Below are positions 10,671 to 22,541 of a stretch of 64,000 bases of DNA, piece by piece. The position numbers and the translations under genes were made by a program. How positions within the stretch are numbered: the stretch's first letter is position 1; each line of letters opens with the position of its first letter. This stretch comes from Diphasiastrum complanatum. Lineage: Eukaryota; Streptophyta; Lycopodiopsida; Lycopodiales; Lycopodiaceae. The DNA lies in the NCBI GenBank assembly GCA_029204225.1, contig CM055098.1, positions 50,083,134-50,147,133 on the forward strand. Reading direction: 5' to 3'. The notes beneath the pieces are model-generated. The model searched no databases. It had not been told where the DNA came from and was given only the letters and a program-made list of their open reading frames with translations.

Positions 10671-11813
10671 TGTAATGGATTCACTCGTTGATACATCAAA
10701 CCATTTCGCAAGCTTCTGAGAATCTGTAATCTTCTTTAATTTTCGTATGGTCCCAGTACATGGAAGCTTAAAGCAATCAATGTACATATTCTTGTAAATT
10801 CTAGATTTTGACTTCTGATCACAAAGCTGCACGATCATAATTTGATATATATCTCGTCCATCATCTCATTGCACACTTCTAGTAATAGGACTGAATTATC
10901 CACATATCTGATGCCACTCAACTTCAAAGTCTCAACACCTATGCGTCGTTCTTCATATGTTATTTCTGTTCACGATTTTCCCACTATTGGAGAAATCATC
11001 TTTTCAATCAATCATGAGCGCAGCAGCATAAAAAGTCAGAGGTGAATAATAGCTTCTATGAGCATTGTGTCGGTGTAAAGTTTGGCGCTAGCAATATATC
11101 AAAAGATAACCGCTCAAAGCGAGGAAAACTGATTAAGTTCAATTTTCACAACTCGAAAAATAGGAGAGACATGTGTCGATGATACAATGGTTACTTTGTC
11201 AGTAACTCTCCAAATTGTTTTATTAATATCATAAGTACAATGGTAGTTAATGCAGCAAAATAACGTCTTCTTGGAAGTTGAGTCCCCTGGAATATAGAAT
11301 TTTTTGATACCACCTCGTATCAAATCGACTCGTAGAGTGGAACAAAAAATATATTGAATCAAAAATTATTTAGAATTCTTCGATAGCGACTCGTATCGAC
11401 TCGACTCTAATTGTTTTAGAATTTTTCGATACCAACTCATATCGATTTTATGAATTTCGAGACTTTTAAATTTCCAATATCTAGTGTTCAAATTAGAGAC
11501 ATGAGAAAAGCTTCATTTTATCGAAAAAAAAAAATCCAAAAATTGAAAAAATTAAATTATATATATGTATCTCCTCCCCATCAAACTGTGAAACGACCTC
11601 ATTGAAGAAAAATGAATTTCTCTTGGAAAAGCATAGATTGGAATTTGCTTACGTAAAACCAAGAGGTTTATTTCTTTCTAAAAACTACAATAAAACACAA
11701 AAATAAGGAAAGAAAAGAAAAACGAAATGTAAAACAAAAAACATATAAATATTTGAAGTTTTAAATATATTATATCTTTTTATTCGAGCTCTATTGACTC
11801 GAGTATCCAATAG
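10671..11813. other. Anonymous DNA between copia B and gypsy remnant
   Basis: No coding region is recognised. An AT-rich block at about 11,500-11,780 lies just downstream of the gypsy pol relic (which is on the - strand) and could be part of its 3' end. Confidence 0.4.
11288..11460 (+). repeat. Degenerate GATACCA/TCGACTCG repeat
   Basis: Three diverged copies of a GAATTTTTTGATACCA...CTCGTATCGACTCG motif start near 11,293, 11,370 and 11,417. A related stretch occurs near 41,590-41,625. Confidence 0.5.
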
Positions 11814-13983
11814 TCAACCCTGCAGGTTTGCCAATTGAACAGAGCCATTTTCGAATATCTCTATTACTTTGTATGGTCCCATCCACCTTGTGTGCAGCTT
11901 CCTTGGGAACTTCATATGTCGAATATCATATAACAATGCAAGGTCTCCTTCCTTCAAAGAAATCTTTTTGAAATTAATATCATACCTTGCTTTCCTTTTC
12001 GCTTGAATCTGAGATGTTTCTATAGGGCACAATAACATTCTTCCTCTAATCTTGATATATTATGCAACCTTTTATTAATCATTTGATTGGATTCGTCTCG
12101 GTCATATTCTTGAATTCGATAAGTAGGAATACCAAACTCAATTGGTAATATCGGATACATGCCATAAACCAAATAAAATGGGATTTTCTTCGTTGTTATT
12201 TTTTCAGTATCTCGATAAGCCCACAACACAGATGGCCGCTTAGTGTCCCAATCTGTAGAATGCTGATCTATAATTTTATTTAGGATTTTACATAATATAC
12301 CATTTGCTCGTTCCGTTAATCCATTAGCTTTTGGATTATAAAGTGTAGTCCTTCGGTGGGTAATCATAAAATATTTCAACAATTCTGCAATAGTTTGATT
12401 TATGAAATGGGTTCCCCTGTCACTCACCAACTCCAACGGGCATCCATATCTGGTAATTATATTTGTAAACAGAAAATTAGCAGCTATCTTTGCATCATTC
12501 TTTTTGTTGCTTATGCCTCGACCATTTTTGGACAATAGTCTGTGGCCACCAGAATATACCGGTTTTTCTTGTGCCTTGTCACTGGTGTGATAGGTCCCAC
12601 AAAATCAATCCCCCATTTTTCGAAGGGTGCTAGTGGTAAAATCGGTGTTAAAGGTCAATTGCTGCAAAGTTGTTGGTTTACCAACTCATTGACATGGGTC
12701 ACAGTTCATAATGAACTGGTGAACATCTCGATACATAGTTGGTCACCAATATTTTCCATTCATAATTTTTTTCACTGTATTCTTCATTGCAAAATGGCCT
12801 CCAGCATCTTCTACATGAAAAGATCTAATCACCTGCTAGATCTGATTTTTTTTCAGGCATCTTCGAAGTTCTTCATCATTTCTCATTTTGTACAAGATGC
12901 CTGAAATAATGGTATAGGGAGCGACTCGATATTGAAAAACTTTTTTTCCTCCCTTGTCATTCCCACAAGATATTGTAAAGTCTGCAAATAGTCATTAATA
13001 TCTGCATACCATGTATCCTGAGTTGATAACAACATTACTTCCTCATCTGGAAGTGTATCAAAGACTGGATCTCTTTTTGTTCTTTGGTTTTGAGTCTAGA
13101 TAAATAATCTGCGTTCAAATGATATTTGTCAGGTTGACTGTATAATCAAATTCAGATAATACCAGAATCCATTGAGCTATTTTTCCTGACAAATTAGGTT
13201 TATTTACCAAATACTTGATAGCATAATGATCAACATATAAGGTGAACGAGTAGCTAATCAAATAATACTTTTTGACAAAATAGATCATACCCAAGGTTCT
13301 CTTTCAATCGCTGAATAATTCTTCTCAGGAACTAAAAGATGTCTACCCGCATAATAAATTGGGTAATCTCGTTTAGCATCATCCTTTTGGCTTAAAACAT
13401 TGCCAATTGCAAAGGATGAAGTATCCACATATACATGGAACTTTCGATCCCAATCAGGAGGTCTTAAAATCGAAACTGATTTTAATTTGTCTTTCAAGAG
13501 CTCAAATGCTCTTTGGGAGTCCTCCATCCAATTATAATCTGCATTCTTCTTTAGAAGTTTTGTCAAAGGAGATGCCAAAATAGCATAATCCTTTATGAAT
13601 ATTTTGTAATATCCCAAGTGACCAAGAAACCCTTTCAGTTTTCTCAGGTTTGTAGGTAGTTGTAGTGCTTCGATTATCTTCACTTTGTCTTGGTCTACTT
13701 CAATTCCTCTTTCCGATTTGCGATGATCAAGAAGTATGCCCTTAGACATTCCAAAGTAGCGCTTTTCAGCATGTAATGAAATCGATGTTTCTTTGCATCG
13801 TTTTAGGGTTTGTCTGAGTTTATCAAGGTGATCTTTCACAGAGCAAAAAACACAAAAATCAACTATGAATATTTCAAGGAATTTCCTCACGAAATCCTGA
13901 AATATCACCGTCATCATTCTTTGGAAGGTTGTTGGAGCATTACAAAGTCTAAAAGGCATTATGGTGTATGCATAGGTTCCCCA
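11814..13983 (-). pseudogene. Gypsy pol remnant (RT-RNase H-integrase)
   Basis: The - strand starts inside RT (WGTYAYTIMPFRLCNAPTTF), runs through the connection and RNase H region (FLGHLGYYKIF, FHVYVDTSSFAIGNVLSQ, YYAGRHLLVPEKNYSAIERE) and into integrase ([34 protein letters not shown]). It ends with an integrase C-terminal piece (GDLALLYD...HTRWMGPYKVIEIFENGSVQL). The RT YxDD box reads IVDF, so the active site is lost, and several frameshifts separate the parts. No chromodomain is seen. It is truncated at about 13,983 in RT. Confidence 0.8.
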
Positions 13984-14187
13984 GTTGTACAGAAGATTCT
14001 GCTTGGCCTAGTGACTTGGATTTTCAAGCTAATAAAATATCCACTAGAAGCGAAGCTAAGAAGAATAGACAAAGTCAAATTCGACCTGTTTTAGAGTCAC
14101 AAAAGAAGGCAAGAAAGTACAAGCAATCTTCACCTATCAAAAGTAAGACTAATAAATGTCTCTGTGGAGTCGAAGATCTTGTGTAGT
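13984..14187 (+). pseudogene. Unidentified coding fragment (+ strand), possibly retroelement
   Basis: A 60-70-codon open frame on the + strand (LDFQANKISTRSEAKKN, a lysine-rich stretch, KCLCG) ends at TAG 14,185-14,187. The TRSxAKK pattern resembles the linker after the protease in plant gypsy elements. It abuts the truncated RT on the opposite strand, so it marks a rearrangement junction. The family assignment is uncertain. Confidence 0.3.
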
Positions 14188-14982
14188 ATAGCCCTCCCGC
14201 CTGTCAACAAGGGCTAGATCACTGGATAGGTACCTAACTATGCATAGATGCTATTTTTAGTAAGTTTCCTACTTTCTCTCTTAGCTCTATTCACCACTAA
14301 TACTACCCTCCTTTAACTCTACTCCTCTACACTAATATTCATCATGATTTTGGGTGAAGGGAAAGGATAGAAAAGAAGAGGAAGAGAGAAGAGAAGATAG
14401 AAAGAGAGAAAGATGAGATGGAGGTTAGCTCAAATGCTCAATGTCATTGCTTATGAAGAAACATTAACTAACCACAAACAAAAAGCATGGAAGAAATGGA
14501 AATAACTAGTAATCACAACAATAGCATAAGCAAGAGTGATTAGCAAATGAGGATGCTTGAGCTCTCAAAATGATAGTCTCCTCCTCTCTATTAAGCATCC
14601 CAATAGTGTACAAATGGTGCATTTTTATAAAATGGAGAAGGCCCTTGACCCTCAATCCTATTGGCTAATATTCACATTGATCCTATCCATTCATCTTGGA
14701 CCCAACTTGATCCAAAGGTCCACAAAAAGTACATTGGAAATCACAAGATTCATGTGAGTCCAAAATTGGACCCAACTCTAAAAAGTAAACTCTAAGTTTA
14801 AAATTGACTTTGGGCCTCAAGTTTTATTTTAATTACAAAGGGCCCAAGTCTATTTTTTTATTTATAGCTTAACTTGTGTGCTCATTGGGCCATGTGCTTA
14901 TACGCGCAGGATGTCATGCCCTCGCAACACATTTTATTGGACGATTTTATCTATTTACACTTTGCTGGGAATACCCCCAACA
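14188..14982. other. Non-coding; purine-rich tract; possible - strand LTR
   Basis: A purine-rich stretch of about 75 bp lies at 14,355-14,430. On the - strand, TGTTGGGGGTATTCCC starts at 14,982 directly after the decayed gag-like frame. This could be the start of a 3' LTR, but no second copy is visible to prove it. Confidence 0.3.
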
Positions 14983-15719
14983 GGACCCATGGCCTGAAGT
15001 AGTGTCGGCCCCTCGGCACTCTGCCGATTTAGTATAGTGTCCTCTTTGTCCGCCTCTGGTGGATCAGGTAGCCCGTAACGTCTTCCATGAAGTTGAGACG
15101 GTCCAGTTTCTTCAAGTCCTTGGGCGTGTGGAAGGACTTGTCACACTCCTGTCAGCCATTCTTGATTGACCCATGCTTGGAATCAAAACATCCAGGGATC
15201 TCCAAGGAATGCATCTCGGTAATATACACGATCGACTGGTAGCTGATCTTCAACTTTGTCAGAAGCTAGCACCTTATTAGGATCAAATAATATTGAGGGA
15301 AGAAAATCATCTCATTTGGTTTCAATGCCCATTAAATGTTCTAAGTCTCGAGCGTAAGTGGTTGTCGCACGGACTGTTGGATCAGGACAGTTGATATATT
15401 GATTTGTGAACGTGGTGAGAGCCCTTCTGGCATCTACATCCGTAGTCCACCCATATTCTGCTGGTATGATTGGCCAATTAAAATTTTGCAGTGTGATCTT
15501 GTCCAGAGGGGTGTCGCATTCCGTCCATTTGGATCATCGTGGACATGGCAGGAAGTGCACGTTCACCCGTAATTGTTGCGGACTCATCATGTAGGCCCTG
15601 ATGGCTGCAGGGCCTCTTTCGAACAACTACTAACGCCACTCTAGTTGTGGTTGGAGGGCGGGTAATGCTTGCAGTTCTTGGCCCTTTATTGTCTGAGCTG
15701 AAAACGATATCTGTCAATC
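14983..15719 (-). pseudogene. C-terminal part of decayed gag-like gene
   Basis: Joining frames by eye, the - strand reads as protein-like sequence (WPIIPAEYGWTTDVDARRAL, YARDLEHLMGIETK, LPVDRVYYRDAF) broken by several stops and frameshifts. I do not recognise a domain. It probably continues the gag-like gene that begins at 18,460. Many stops are TGA/TAG/TAA at places where CGA, CAG or CAA would fit. Confidence 0.35.
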
Positions 15720-16920
15720 GTCTCTTGATGACTCGTGGGGATACTTTGATAGGAATTCATTTATTTTCTCCTCCATGGACTTTGGTCTTCGGAAGGTCCG
15801 ACTGTGGTCCCGGTCTCGCATCTCAGCAGCCGTATCCACTGGTCCTTGGCTTCGGACCCTTGATCTTGGCTAAATCATTGCTGCCTGCTGGCTTTGGTCT
15901 TGGCTAGTACTAGCCTGTGCAGCGTCAAAAATAGGTGGTGGTGGAATTACAACGGGGGTGGGTTGGGCCTTCGTTTCCATGAATTTTTGGCAAGCCTTGA
16001 GGGCTTGCTTGGCCTGGACGAGCTCGTGAGTTGTGCTTGTCCGATATTTATTGAACTCGGCCTAGTAGCTGTTTAAGGTTTGGCTATAAACCTGCACCTG
16101 ACGCTGAAGAAGATTCATTTCGGGTTGAGAGAGCGGCCTTGAGTCTACTGTAGGTTGGGCTAACCAGACGAGCTTTTCATCTTGTAGGGCTTTGACCTCC
16201 GTCCCCAGGCGCGTATTCTCTGCTTCCAAAAGGTTTAGTTGCGTCTGGATGGGAGCAAGTCGTTGGGACACTTCGGATTGGAACTCTCGCACCTTCGTGG
16301 AGGCCTCTGTCAGCGCCTTGGAGAGTCTTTGGATAATTATTGAGGCCCTCCTTCTTCTGCTGCAGCTTGGCGATCTCCTAGTGCCCTGCTTGTTCATGTT
16401 GTTGAGCCAAAATCAGCTCGTGCTACAGCTTGGTGAGTTCTGTTCGCAATTGTGTGTTGCTTGTTGCCAGGTGTAGTACCCTGCTTTTCAAAATAGCTTT
16501 GGTCGCTACCGCATCCAGGATGTATTTTTCCAGAGTTTGGTATGTCGTCGTTAGGTCTGTGGGAGCAGCCGGTACACTGGCACTAGGAGGGGCTTGTGTT
16601 GTATTGGCCCCGACGACTTGTGGAGTACCGTCGTCATCATCTTCTATTAGGTTCTCATTGGACTTGATGCCATATGGGACGATAGGATCAGCCCAATCTG
16701 GTGATGGTACAAAAACTATTTGGACAAATGCGTCATCAGGCAACGGTTGGTTGCCCTCAACAACCTTTGTTGTCGAAGTAGGTGGGGTTTGATAAGCAAC
16801 TGTGGAAACAAGGGTGAGGACGGTTTGTCCGAACGAGAGGATGGGAGGAACAGAGGGGAACTGAAGGGTGGTGTGGAGTATGGAAGAAGGTGAGGATGGA
16901 GCAGAAAGTGTCTATCATGC
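15720..16920 (-). pseudogene. Central part of gag-like gene: Pro/Ser-rich linker and coiled coil
   Basis: The - strand encodes a Pro/Ser/Thr-rich segment, an acidic patch (EDDDDGTPQVVG), then a long heptad-like region (LRTELTKL, LNLLEAENTRLGTEVKAL, LLQRQVQVYSQTLNSY, HELVQAKQALKACQKF) that should form a coiled coil. Two in-frame stops and a frameshift lie within 16,320-16,430, and a TAG at 16,062-16,064 precedes more coiled-coil-like sequence. No zinc knuckle or pol domain was found. It may be a gag-like or accessory ORF of an uncharacterised retroelement. Confidence 0.4.
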
Positions 16921-16924
16921 ATTA

Positions 16925-17289
16925 GAGGAGTTCTAAATTTCAAAAAGACCCTTTGTAAAGATTCTTTTTATATTTTTTCACAAATTTTTCTTACACATGG
17001 ACCAATCAGAACACTCAAATTTGAAATCTACGTAACGTAACTTTTTGAGTCCACATTTTGATTTCATACTAAAAATGGCATAACTTTTTAGTGGTAAGTC
17101 TGAATTTAGCGGAGTTTGGTGCATTAGAAAGTGCTCAAGAAGGGCTTTCAATGATATTACATGGCATACTTTTGAGTTACGATTAAAAAGTTATGGCAAG
17201 TCAAAAGTATTAGTGTTATAATATTTTAATAATAAAAAAGGCATTTTGCACGAATTCTTAAAGGGTCTTTTTGGAGCTCAAAACTCCTC
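16925..17289. mobile_element. MITE-like element with terminal inverted repeats
   Basis: The left end (ATTAGAGGAGTT...CAAAAAGACCCTTT) and the right end (AAAGGGTCTTTTTGG...AACTCCTCTAAT) are inverted repeats of about 35 bp with a short divergent middle. They enclose about 365 bp of AT-rich DNA without an ORF. TA dinucleotides flank GAGGAGTT at both ends (16,923-24 and 17,290-91), which fits a TA target duplication as in Tc1/mariner-type MITEs, although the symmetry extends a few bases further. It sits inside the gag-like frame. Confidence 0.6.
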
Positions 17290-17772
17290 TAATGGGGGTG
17301 AAAAATTGATGACTTGCATCCATGCCAGAGTGTCGGGAGACAATTGAGAATCAGACGGATTAAATGGTATGGAAGCAACGGTGGCGGCAAGAGTCGTGGA
17401 GGATGCGATGGTGATGGACAGAGTAGTGGATAATGGAACAGAGATGCAAGTGGTATCAATAGACGAAACGGGGATGGACATAGAAACAATTGTAGATGGA
17501 ATAGAAAGAGAGGTAGTGACAACAGAGATCGGAGTGGGGGGTTGCACGGAAGAAGAAGTGGCGGTGGCTGATGGAGTGATTAGTGCAGTAGTGGAGGCGC
17601 GTCTTCGGGTAGCAGATGGAGATGAAGATGTACAGGCAGTGCCACGCATTCGTTTGCTGGCCATTGTGTTAGTAACTACAGGTTGGGAGGAAGTAAATGC
17701 TTGAGATGGCGGATAATGATTAGTGTGTGGCACGAGGGTAGACAAAAGGGATGAGCGTTGAACACCGTGCAC
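17290..17772 (-). pseudogene. Ser/Thr-rich segment of gag-like gene
   Basis: The open frame on the - strand encodes a low-complexity Ser/Thr/Pro/Val-rich protein (MASKRMRGTACTSSSPSAT and many ST-rich repeats) ending in DTLAWMQVINFSPPLEEF, where the MITE inverted repeat starts. It follows the N-terminal segment at 17,858-18,460 after a short broken stretch. It is probably a disordered linker of the same gene. Confidence 0.35.
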
Positions 17773-17857
17773 TTTTGCTCGAGAAGTGCGCAGGCAAAAT
17801 TACACAACAGGGGGCCTGCTGCAATACGCTCATGGTTGTTGGGTTTGATGGAGTTGG

Positions 17858-18460
17858 TTAGTTCCTGATAAGGAAGCTATGCCAGTCGTATGGCACAACT
17901 GAGGGGCCAGAGAATTCCAAAAAGGATTTCACTACCTGACTCAGCAGCTTAGACTGGATTCTGTCCTTGCGAAATGTTGAAATAACCAGAAAGTTATTCA
18001 ACAGATGCACAGCCGCATGAATGATGGATTCCGTGATAGCGTCTATCAGGTAACCATTGTTAGTATGGAGTGGAATTTCTGGTGCAGTTTGGGTGATGAA
18101 AGGTTTGATCAGAGTTTTGGCATGTCGATGGGAGATGGGCTGACAATCACCGGACATAATGCCAATGGTGAACATTGAGTCTGCGTTAATCCTGACCTTG
18201 TACGTGGTACCTTGGTACAGGAAGTGAAAGCGAGTCTTTTGCTCGTCCCAGGTGGCGTAAGCGTGAAGGGCGAGGCCCATGTTAATCTCAGAATGTAAAA
18301 GCGTCAGGTAAAAATCCATTGCCTCTAGAAGTGGGCAGGCTGTCTGCAGCCATGGTTGGATTAGAGGGTCAGAGAGTAAGGGCCAAATCTGTGTGGCCTC
18401 AGAGATTTCACGCTAGATCACCTGTTTGGTGCCAGAGTCTTCAGAGGGTGAGGAGGCCAT
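17858..18460 (-). pseudogene. N-terminal domain of unrecognised gag-like gene
   Basis: From ATG at 18,460 the - strand reads MASSPSEDSGTKQVI, an in-frame TAG at 18,413-18,415 (codon 16), then about 184 codons without interruption ending at TAA 17,858. The protein is mostly helical in character, with hydrophobic residues spaced as in a globular domain (ALHAYATWDEQKTRFHFLYQ, HRHAKTLIKPFITQ, SKLLSQVVKSFLEF). I do not recognise the family. Plant retroelements and transposon-derived genes often carry such lineage-specific capsid-like domains, but that is inference. Confidence 0.45.
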
Positions 18461-19631
18461 GTTAGCGGTGATGATTAAAGGACTAAAAAGTAGAAAAAAT
18501 GGTGGAAACGATAAAAAGGTGTGGAAACCACAGAAAACTGTGAATAACGAGTGCTGGATGACAAGAAGTGTAGTTCAGAGTGCAGGTCGATGTTCAGTAT
18601 GAGCATAATGATAGCTGGTAGGAAGTTTGGTCGCAAACGGAGAACTTGGTAATTTCAGTGTAGATTTCGGCAGAGCTTCACTAGCAAAAGTGACAAATGA
18701 CTCGAATTCAGCCCTTATATAGCGGAATTTAGAGAGCATATTAGGTGAAATCCACTTTCCTTTGCTCAGTTCCACCCAAATTTTGGCAGGAACCTTCTTC
18801 ACAAAATTCTAAGGCCTCAAGGAAGTCTGCGAGAGTTCAGAAGGTGATTGACTACCATGCGAAGGTTCAGGCTGAGGGTTCAACTCTCGCAGGAAGTGAT
18901 CTCTCGCACAACTTGCTCCTGTGATTGAATTTTCAAGATCAGACTATGTAGGCAGGCTAATTTCACTACTCTTATTCCATTTAGGCACCTTGCAAGGGTT
19001 GATAAGATGATCTTGATGCTCTGCGAGGGTTCTGAAATTTCAGCTTCTAAGAACCCTCACACACACTAAAAAATGATGATTACTCCATCGAGGACTCTTG
19101 CAGAGATTTTTATGGATGCATCTGGGTCAGATCTAGTGACTATCCAAGTTTCAAGAGCTATCTCCCAAGGGATCTCCAAAAATCATGAAAAAAGTGCTCT
19201 TTTTAGAGTGTTTTTTTTTACGAGATCTCAAGATTTTCTGATTTTTAACTTTTGCAAGCTAGTAATCAGCTTCATCCATGTTTCATCTGACTGTTGGTAG
19301 TTCTCTGAAAGTTTTGATGGATAATTGGTAACAGATCCATCAGTCTATAGTTACTGAGATCGAGGTCTCTGATCTGCAAATTTAGAGGACTTATTGGCAT
19401 AATCTGATGATCTACTTCCTTTTCTATCCCGTCTGGATCTGGATCCTTCTTGAATTCTGCTAGATTTCCTCGATCTTGCCAGATCTGGCCGAATCTTGAT
19501 GGATCTAGATTGATTTAGCTTGATCTTCTTAGATCTAGTGGTGATGGTTTAGCAGATTAGCTTTTCGTAACGTGCCTTCACCAATCTAGATCTATCTCAC
19601 TGTGGTGGCCAGTACTTGTGCAACCGGCTTG
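18461..19631. other. Upstream region of gag-like gene
   Basis: No ORF is supported. The stretch holds repeated CTCGCA/TGCGAG words (18,820-19,040) and many AGATCT-rich words (19,370-19,560). It could be leader or LTR of the gag-like element. Confidence 0.35.
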
Positions 19632-20461
19632 TGCAAAAAGTACAAAAAGGACCAAGAGTGGATCCTAATATGATCCTCAAGAGGGATTGGTTGTCAGATT
19701 ACTTGATCTATCAATCTACTTGAGATTAAGATCTATCTAGATCAATTCTAGACACAAAATCCTAACAAGAACAATCATTAATTGAAGGTAGGTGTACTTT
19801 TTGGTTTCACACGTGTGAAACACTGTTTGAGTACGGACTCCAACCTGAAAATCAAGTACACACTGATAGAACCTCAAAACAATCAAAACAAATGTAGACA
19901 AATGGAGAGAATCACTCAAAACTGCTTCCAAAACCAAGACTGGTGTCTCACAATGATTATGGCCAAATGTGGCTCTATATATACAATAAGTGGGAGCTCA
20001 TGGTACTGATCATCCCTCTGATCCCACATGTGTGAAGGTACTTTGTCATATGATGATTCATCATGCAAAATTGACACTTGGACAAAACCTTCTATTTTGA
20101 GCACTTTTGGTCCATTTTCCTTCTATATGGAGATCTACTTGGAAATCTTCTAGAAGTCAAAATTAGCCTACTTCAGCTTATTTCACACGTGTGAGCTGTC
20201 CTCTACACATGGGATATGACACCTAACCAAAGGATGTGGCTCATGCAATCAATAGATTGATGCCATGTGTCATATGTTTAGAAAACTAGTTTCTGGCCAT
20301 TTTAGCCACTAGAACTTGAATTAAATCATATGTACAACATATATGATTATGGTACATGACAAGTACACTAGTTTCACACGTGGGAATAGGCTCCACACAT
20401 GTGTGTTTATCTATATACAAGACTTTTGGCCTCTACCAAGCTTATTTTTGCATTTTTCACA
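19632..20461 (-). repeat. Second copy of copia A-type LTR
   Basis: This 830-bp sequence matches the LTR at 6749-7571 over its whole length with moderate divergence, including the palindrome GTTTCACACGTGTGAAAC near 19,804 and the TATA stretch near 19,974. Its right edge cuts the gypsy integrase C-terminus at INGS. The left edge has no primer-binding site and no matching target duplication (GCTTG versus GACTA), so it is a solo or truncated LTR with a lost partner. Confidence 0.8.
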
Positions 20462-22351
20462 GACTACCGTTGATGGGTGTATCGAATGGTGTCCCATCTA
20501 GCTTTTCCAAATTCACGGCTCCATGATTAAGAATTTCCTTGATCCGATAAGGACCTTCGCCTGTGAATTTTAATTTTCCCTTGATCGCCTTGGTTTTATA
20601 CATCAGGACCAGATCTCGGAAGTGAAGATCCTTCTTTTGTAACCTACGATCATGCCATGGATGCCAGTGCATGCACAGCTAGTAAGCGTGTTTCACAGAG
20701 TTTATGCAGATCTTCGTGGCGTAGTTGTAGAGATTTGGACTCATTAAGACGTTGTGTGGTGGCAATCCTTAATGAAAGAACCAGAAACTCTACTGGCATT
20801 ATAGCATCCTGACCATATACCAATTGGAAGGGTGTTCGATCAGTGCTTCCTTTATATGTTGTCCTGAATGCCCACAGAGCAGCATGCAACTTATGTTCCC
20901 AATCTGATCTGCTAGCTTCAACTATTTTCGTGAGCACGCTACACAGGATTTTATTGGATGATTATGCTTGCCCATTACCACGAGGATAATAAGGCATACT
21001 GGTTCTGTGGATCACGAAAAATTCCTCCAACAGGACCTTGATGGTCTCATTGATGAAATGGCTTTCGCGATCGCTGACTAGCTCCACCGGGCGTCCAAAG
21101 CGCACAATGATATTTTCATAAAGGAACTTGGCAGTCGTCCTAGCATCAGCTACTCTTACTACCTTGGCTTCGACCCACTTGTGAGGTAGTCTGTGGATAC
21201 GATTATGTATCAAGCCTGGGAACTCCTTGTCGCAGGGTGAATTGGACCGATGTAATCCAATCCCCACTTTTCAAATGGTGCTTGGGCTAAGACCGGGTGC
21301 AGTAGGTCATAAATCAATCTCGTTGGTCTCCTTGCCCTTGGCACACATCGCACTTTTTCAAGTATTCCTCCGTATCCTTATGAATCGTTGGCCACCAACA
21401 TCCTAATTGCAAGATCTTGCGAACTGTAATGTCGGAAGCAAAATGGCCTCCACCCATGCCTTCATGTGAAAGAGAAATGATCTGGGTGGCCTCATGAGGA
21501 AGAACACACCGTCGAAGAATTCCGTCTGGTCTCCTTCGATACAACTGGACGGCAATCAACTGATAAGGTCTAGCCTTCAAGATCAATTTCCGCTGTTTCG
21601 CCTTTGGTAGTGATTTGTCTGGTTGGCCCTGCATTAGATATTCAACAATGTCGGCAGCCCATTCGGGTACTATGTCCACGTAAAATAAGGCAGCATCTGC
21701 CAGCTCATCATCGGGTTGGGTTGCAATCTCCTTTCCCTTGATTCGTGACACATGATCTGCCATGTAGTGTTGTTTTCCCTTGCGAACTACTATCCAAAAA
21801 TCAAATTCCAACAACAGAAGTAGCCATCTGGTGATTCTTCCGGTGTTGCAAGTTTTATTAACGAGATAGAGCAAGGGTTGATGTTCCATATAAAAAGCAA
21901 AATGTGTGGCCATCAAGTAGTGACAAAATTTCTTAACCGCATAGATCATTGCCAATGCTTCCCGCTCTGTGGTTGAATAATTCATTTCAGTATCACTGAG
22001 CTGTCGGCTTGCAAATCGGATTGGAAAATCCTTTTTGTGTTTACCTGGCTAGGTTAAGACTGCTCCAACTACATACTTCGATGCATCCGTATGCACGTGA
22101 AACTCAATGGACCAATTGGGTGGGCGTAAGATTGGTGCTGAAACCAATGCATCCTTAAGCTTCTGGAAGGCCTTTAGGGCTTCCTCGTTCCAATGGGGTC
22201 CGTTGTGAGTTTGTAAATTGGTCGGGCTAACTCCGCAAAATCAAGAACGAAGATCCTATAATAGTTAGCATGACCCATGAAGATGTAGACTTCACGGATC
22301 GTTCCCGGTGGCGGTAGATCAACAATGATCCTGATCTTTGATAGGAGCAAG
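20462..22351 (-). pseudogene. Gypsy pol remnant (RT end, RNase H, integrase)
   Basis: The - strand begins in the RT connection (FMGHANYYRIF), followed by RNase H ([48 protein letters not shown]), ADHVSRIKGKE, the integrase zinc finger (HEGMGGGHFASDITVRKILQ, CDVCQGQGD), the core (RFGRPVELVSDRESHFINET, ALWAFRTTYKGSTDRTPFQL) and the C-terminal LDGTPFDTPINGS. Frameshifts and stops separate the blocks. It is cut by the LTR at 20,461 and joined to a copia 3' end at about 22,352. It is related to the gypsy inside the ICME intron. Confidence 0.85.
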
Positions 22352-22532
22352 CACATCGAGATTAAGTACCACTATATCATGAGCAAAATACTCAACAAGG
22401 AGGTTAGTCTGAAATTATGCAAAACCTAGTACATGGTAGCTGATATATTTACAAAAGGGCTAAATCAAAAAGCACACAAGAATTTTTGTACTATCTTGAA
22501 TCTCCAAATCAAGGCATTCAAGGATCAAGATT
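22352..22532 (+). pseudogene. Copia RNase H 3' end (+ strand)
   Basis: The + strand reads HIEIKYHYI...YMVADIFTKGLNQKAHKNF, the conserved C-terminal end of copia RNase H, with one internal stop, and ends just before a polypurine tract. Only the last ~60 codons remain. Confidence 0.7.
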
Positions 22533-22541
22533 AAGGGGGGG
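22533..22541 (+). other. Copia polypurine tract
   Basis: AAGGGGGGG directly precedes an LTR-like start TGTTGGATTTC. Confidence 0.7.
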
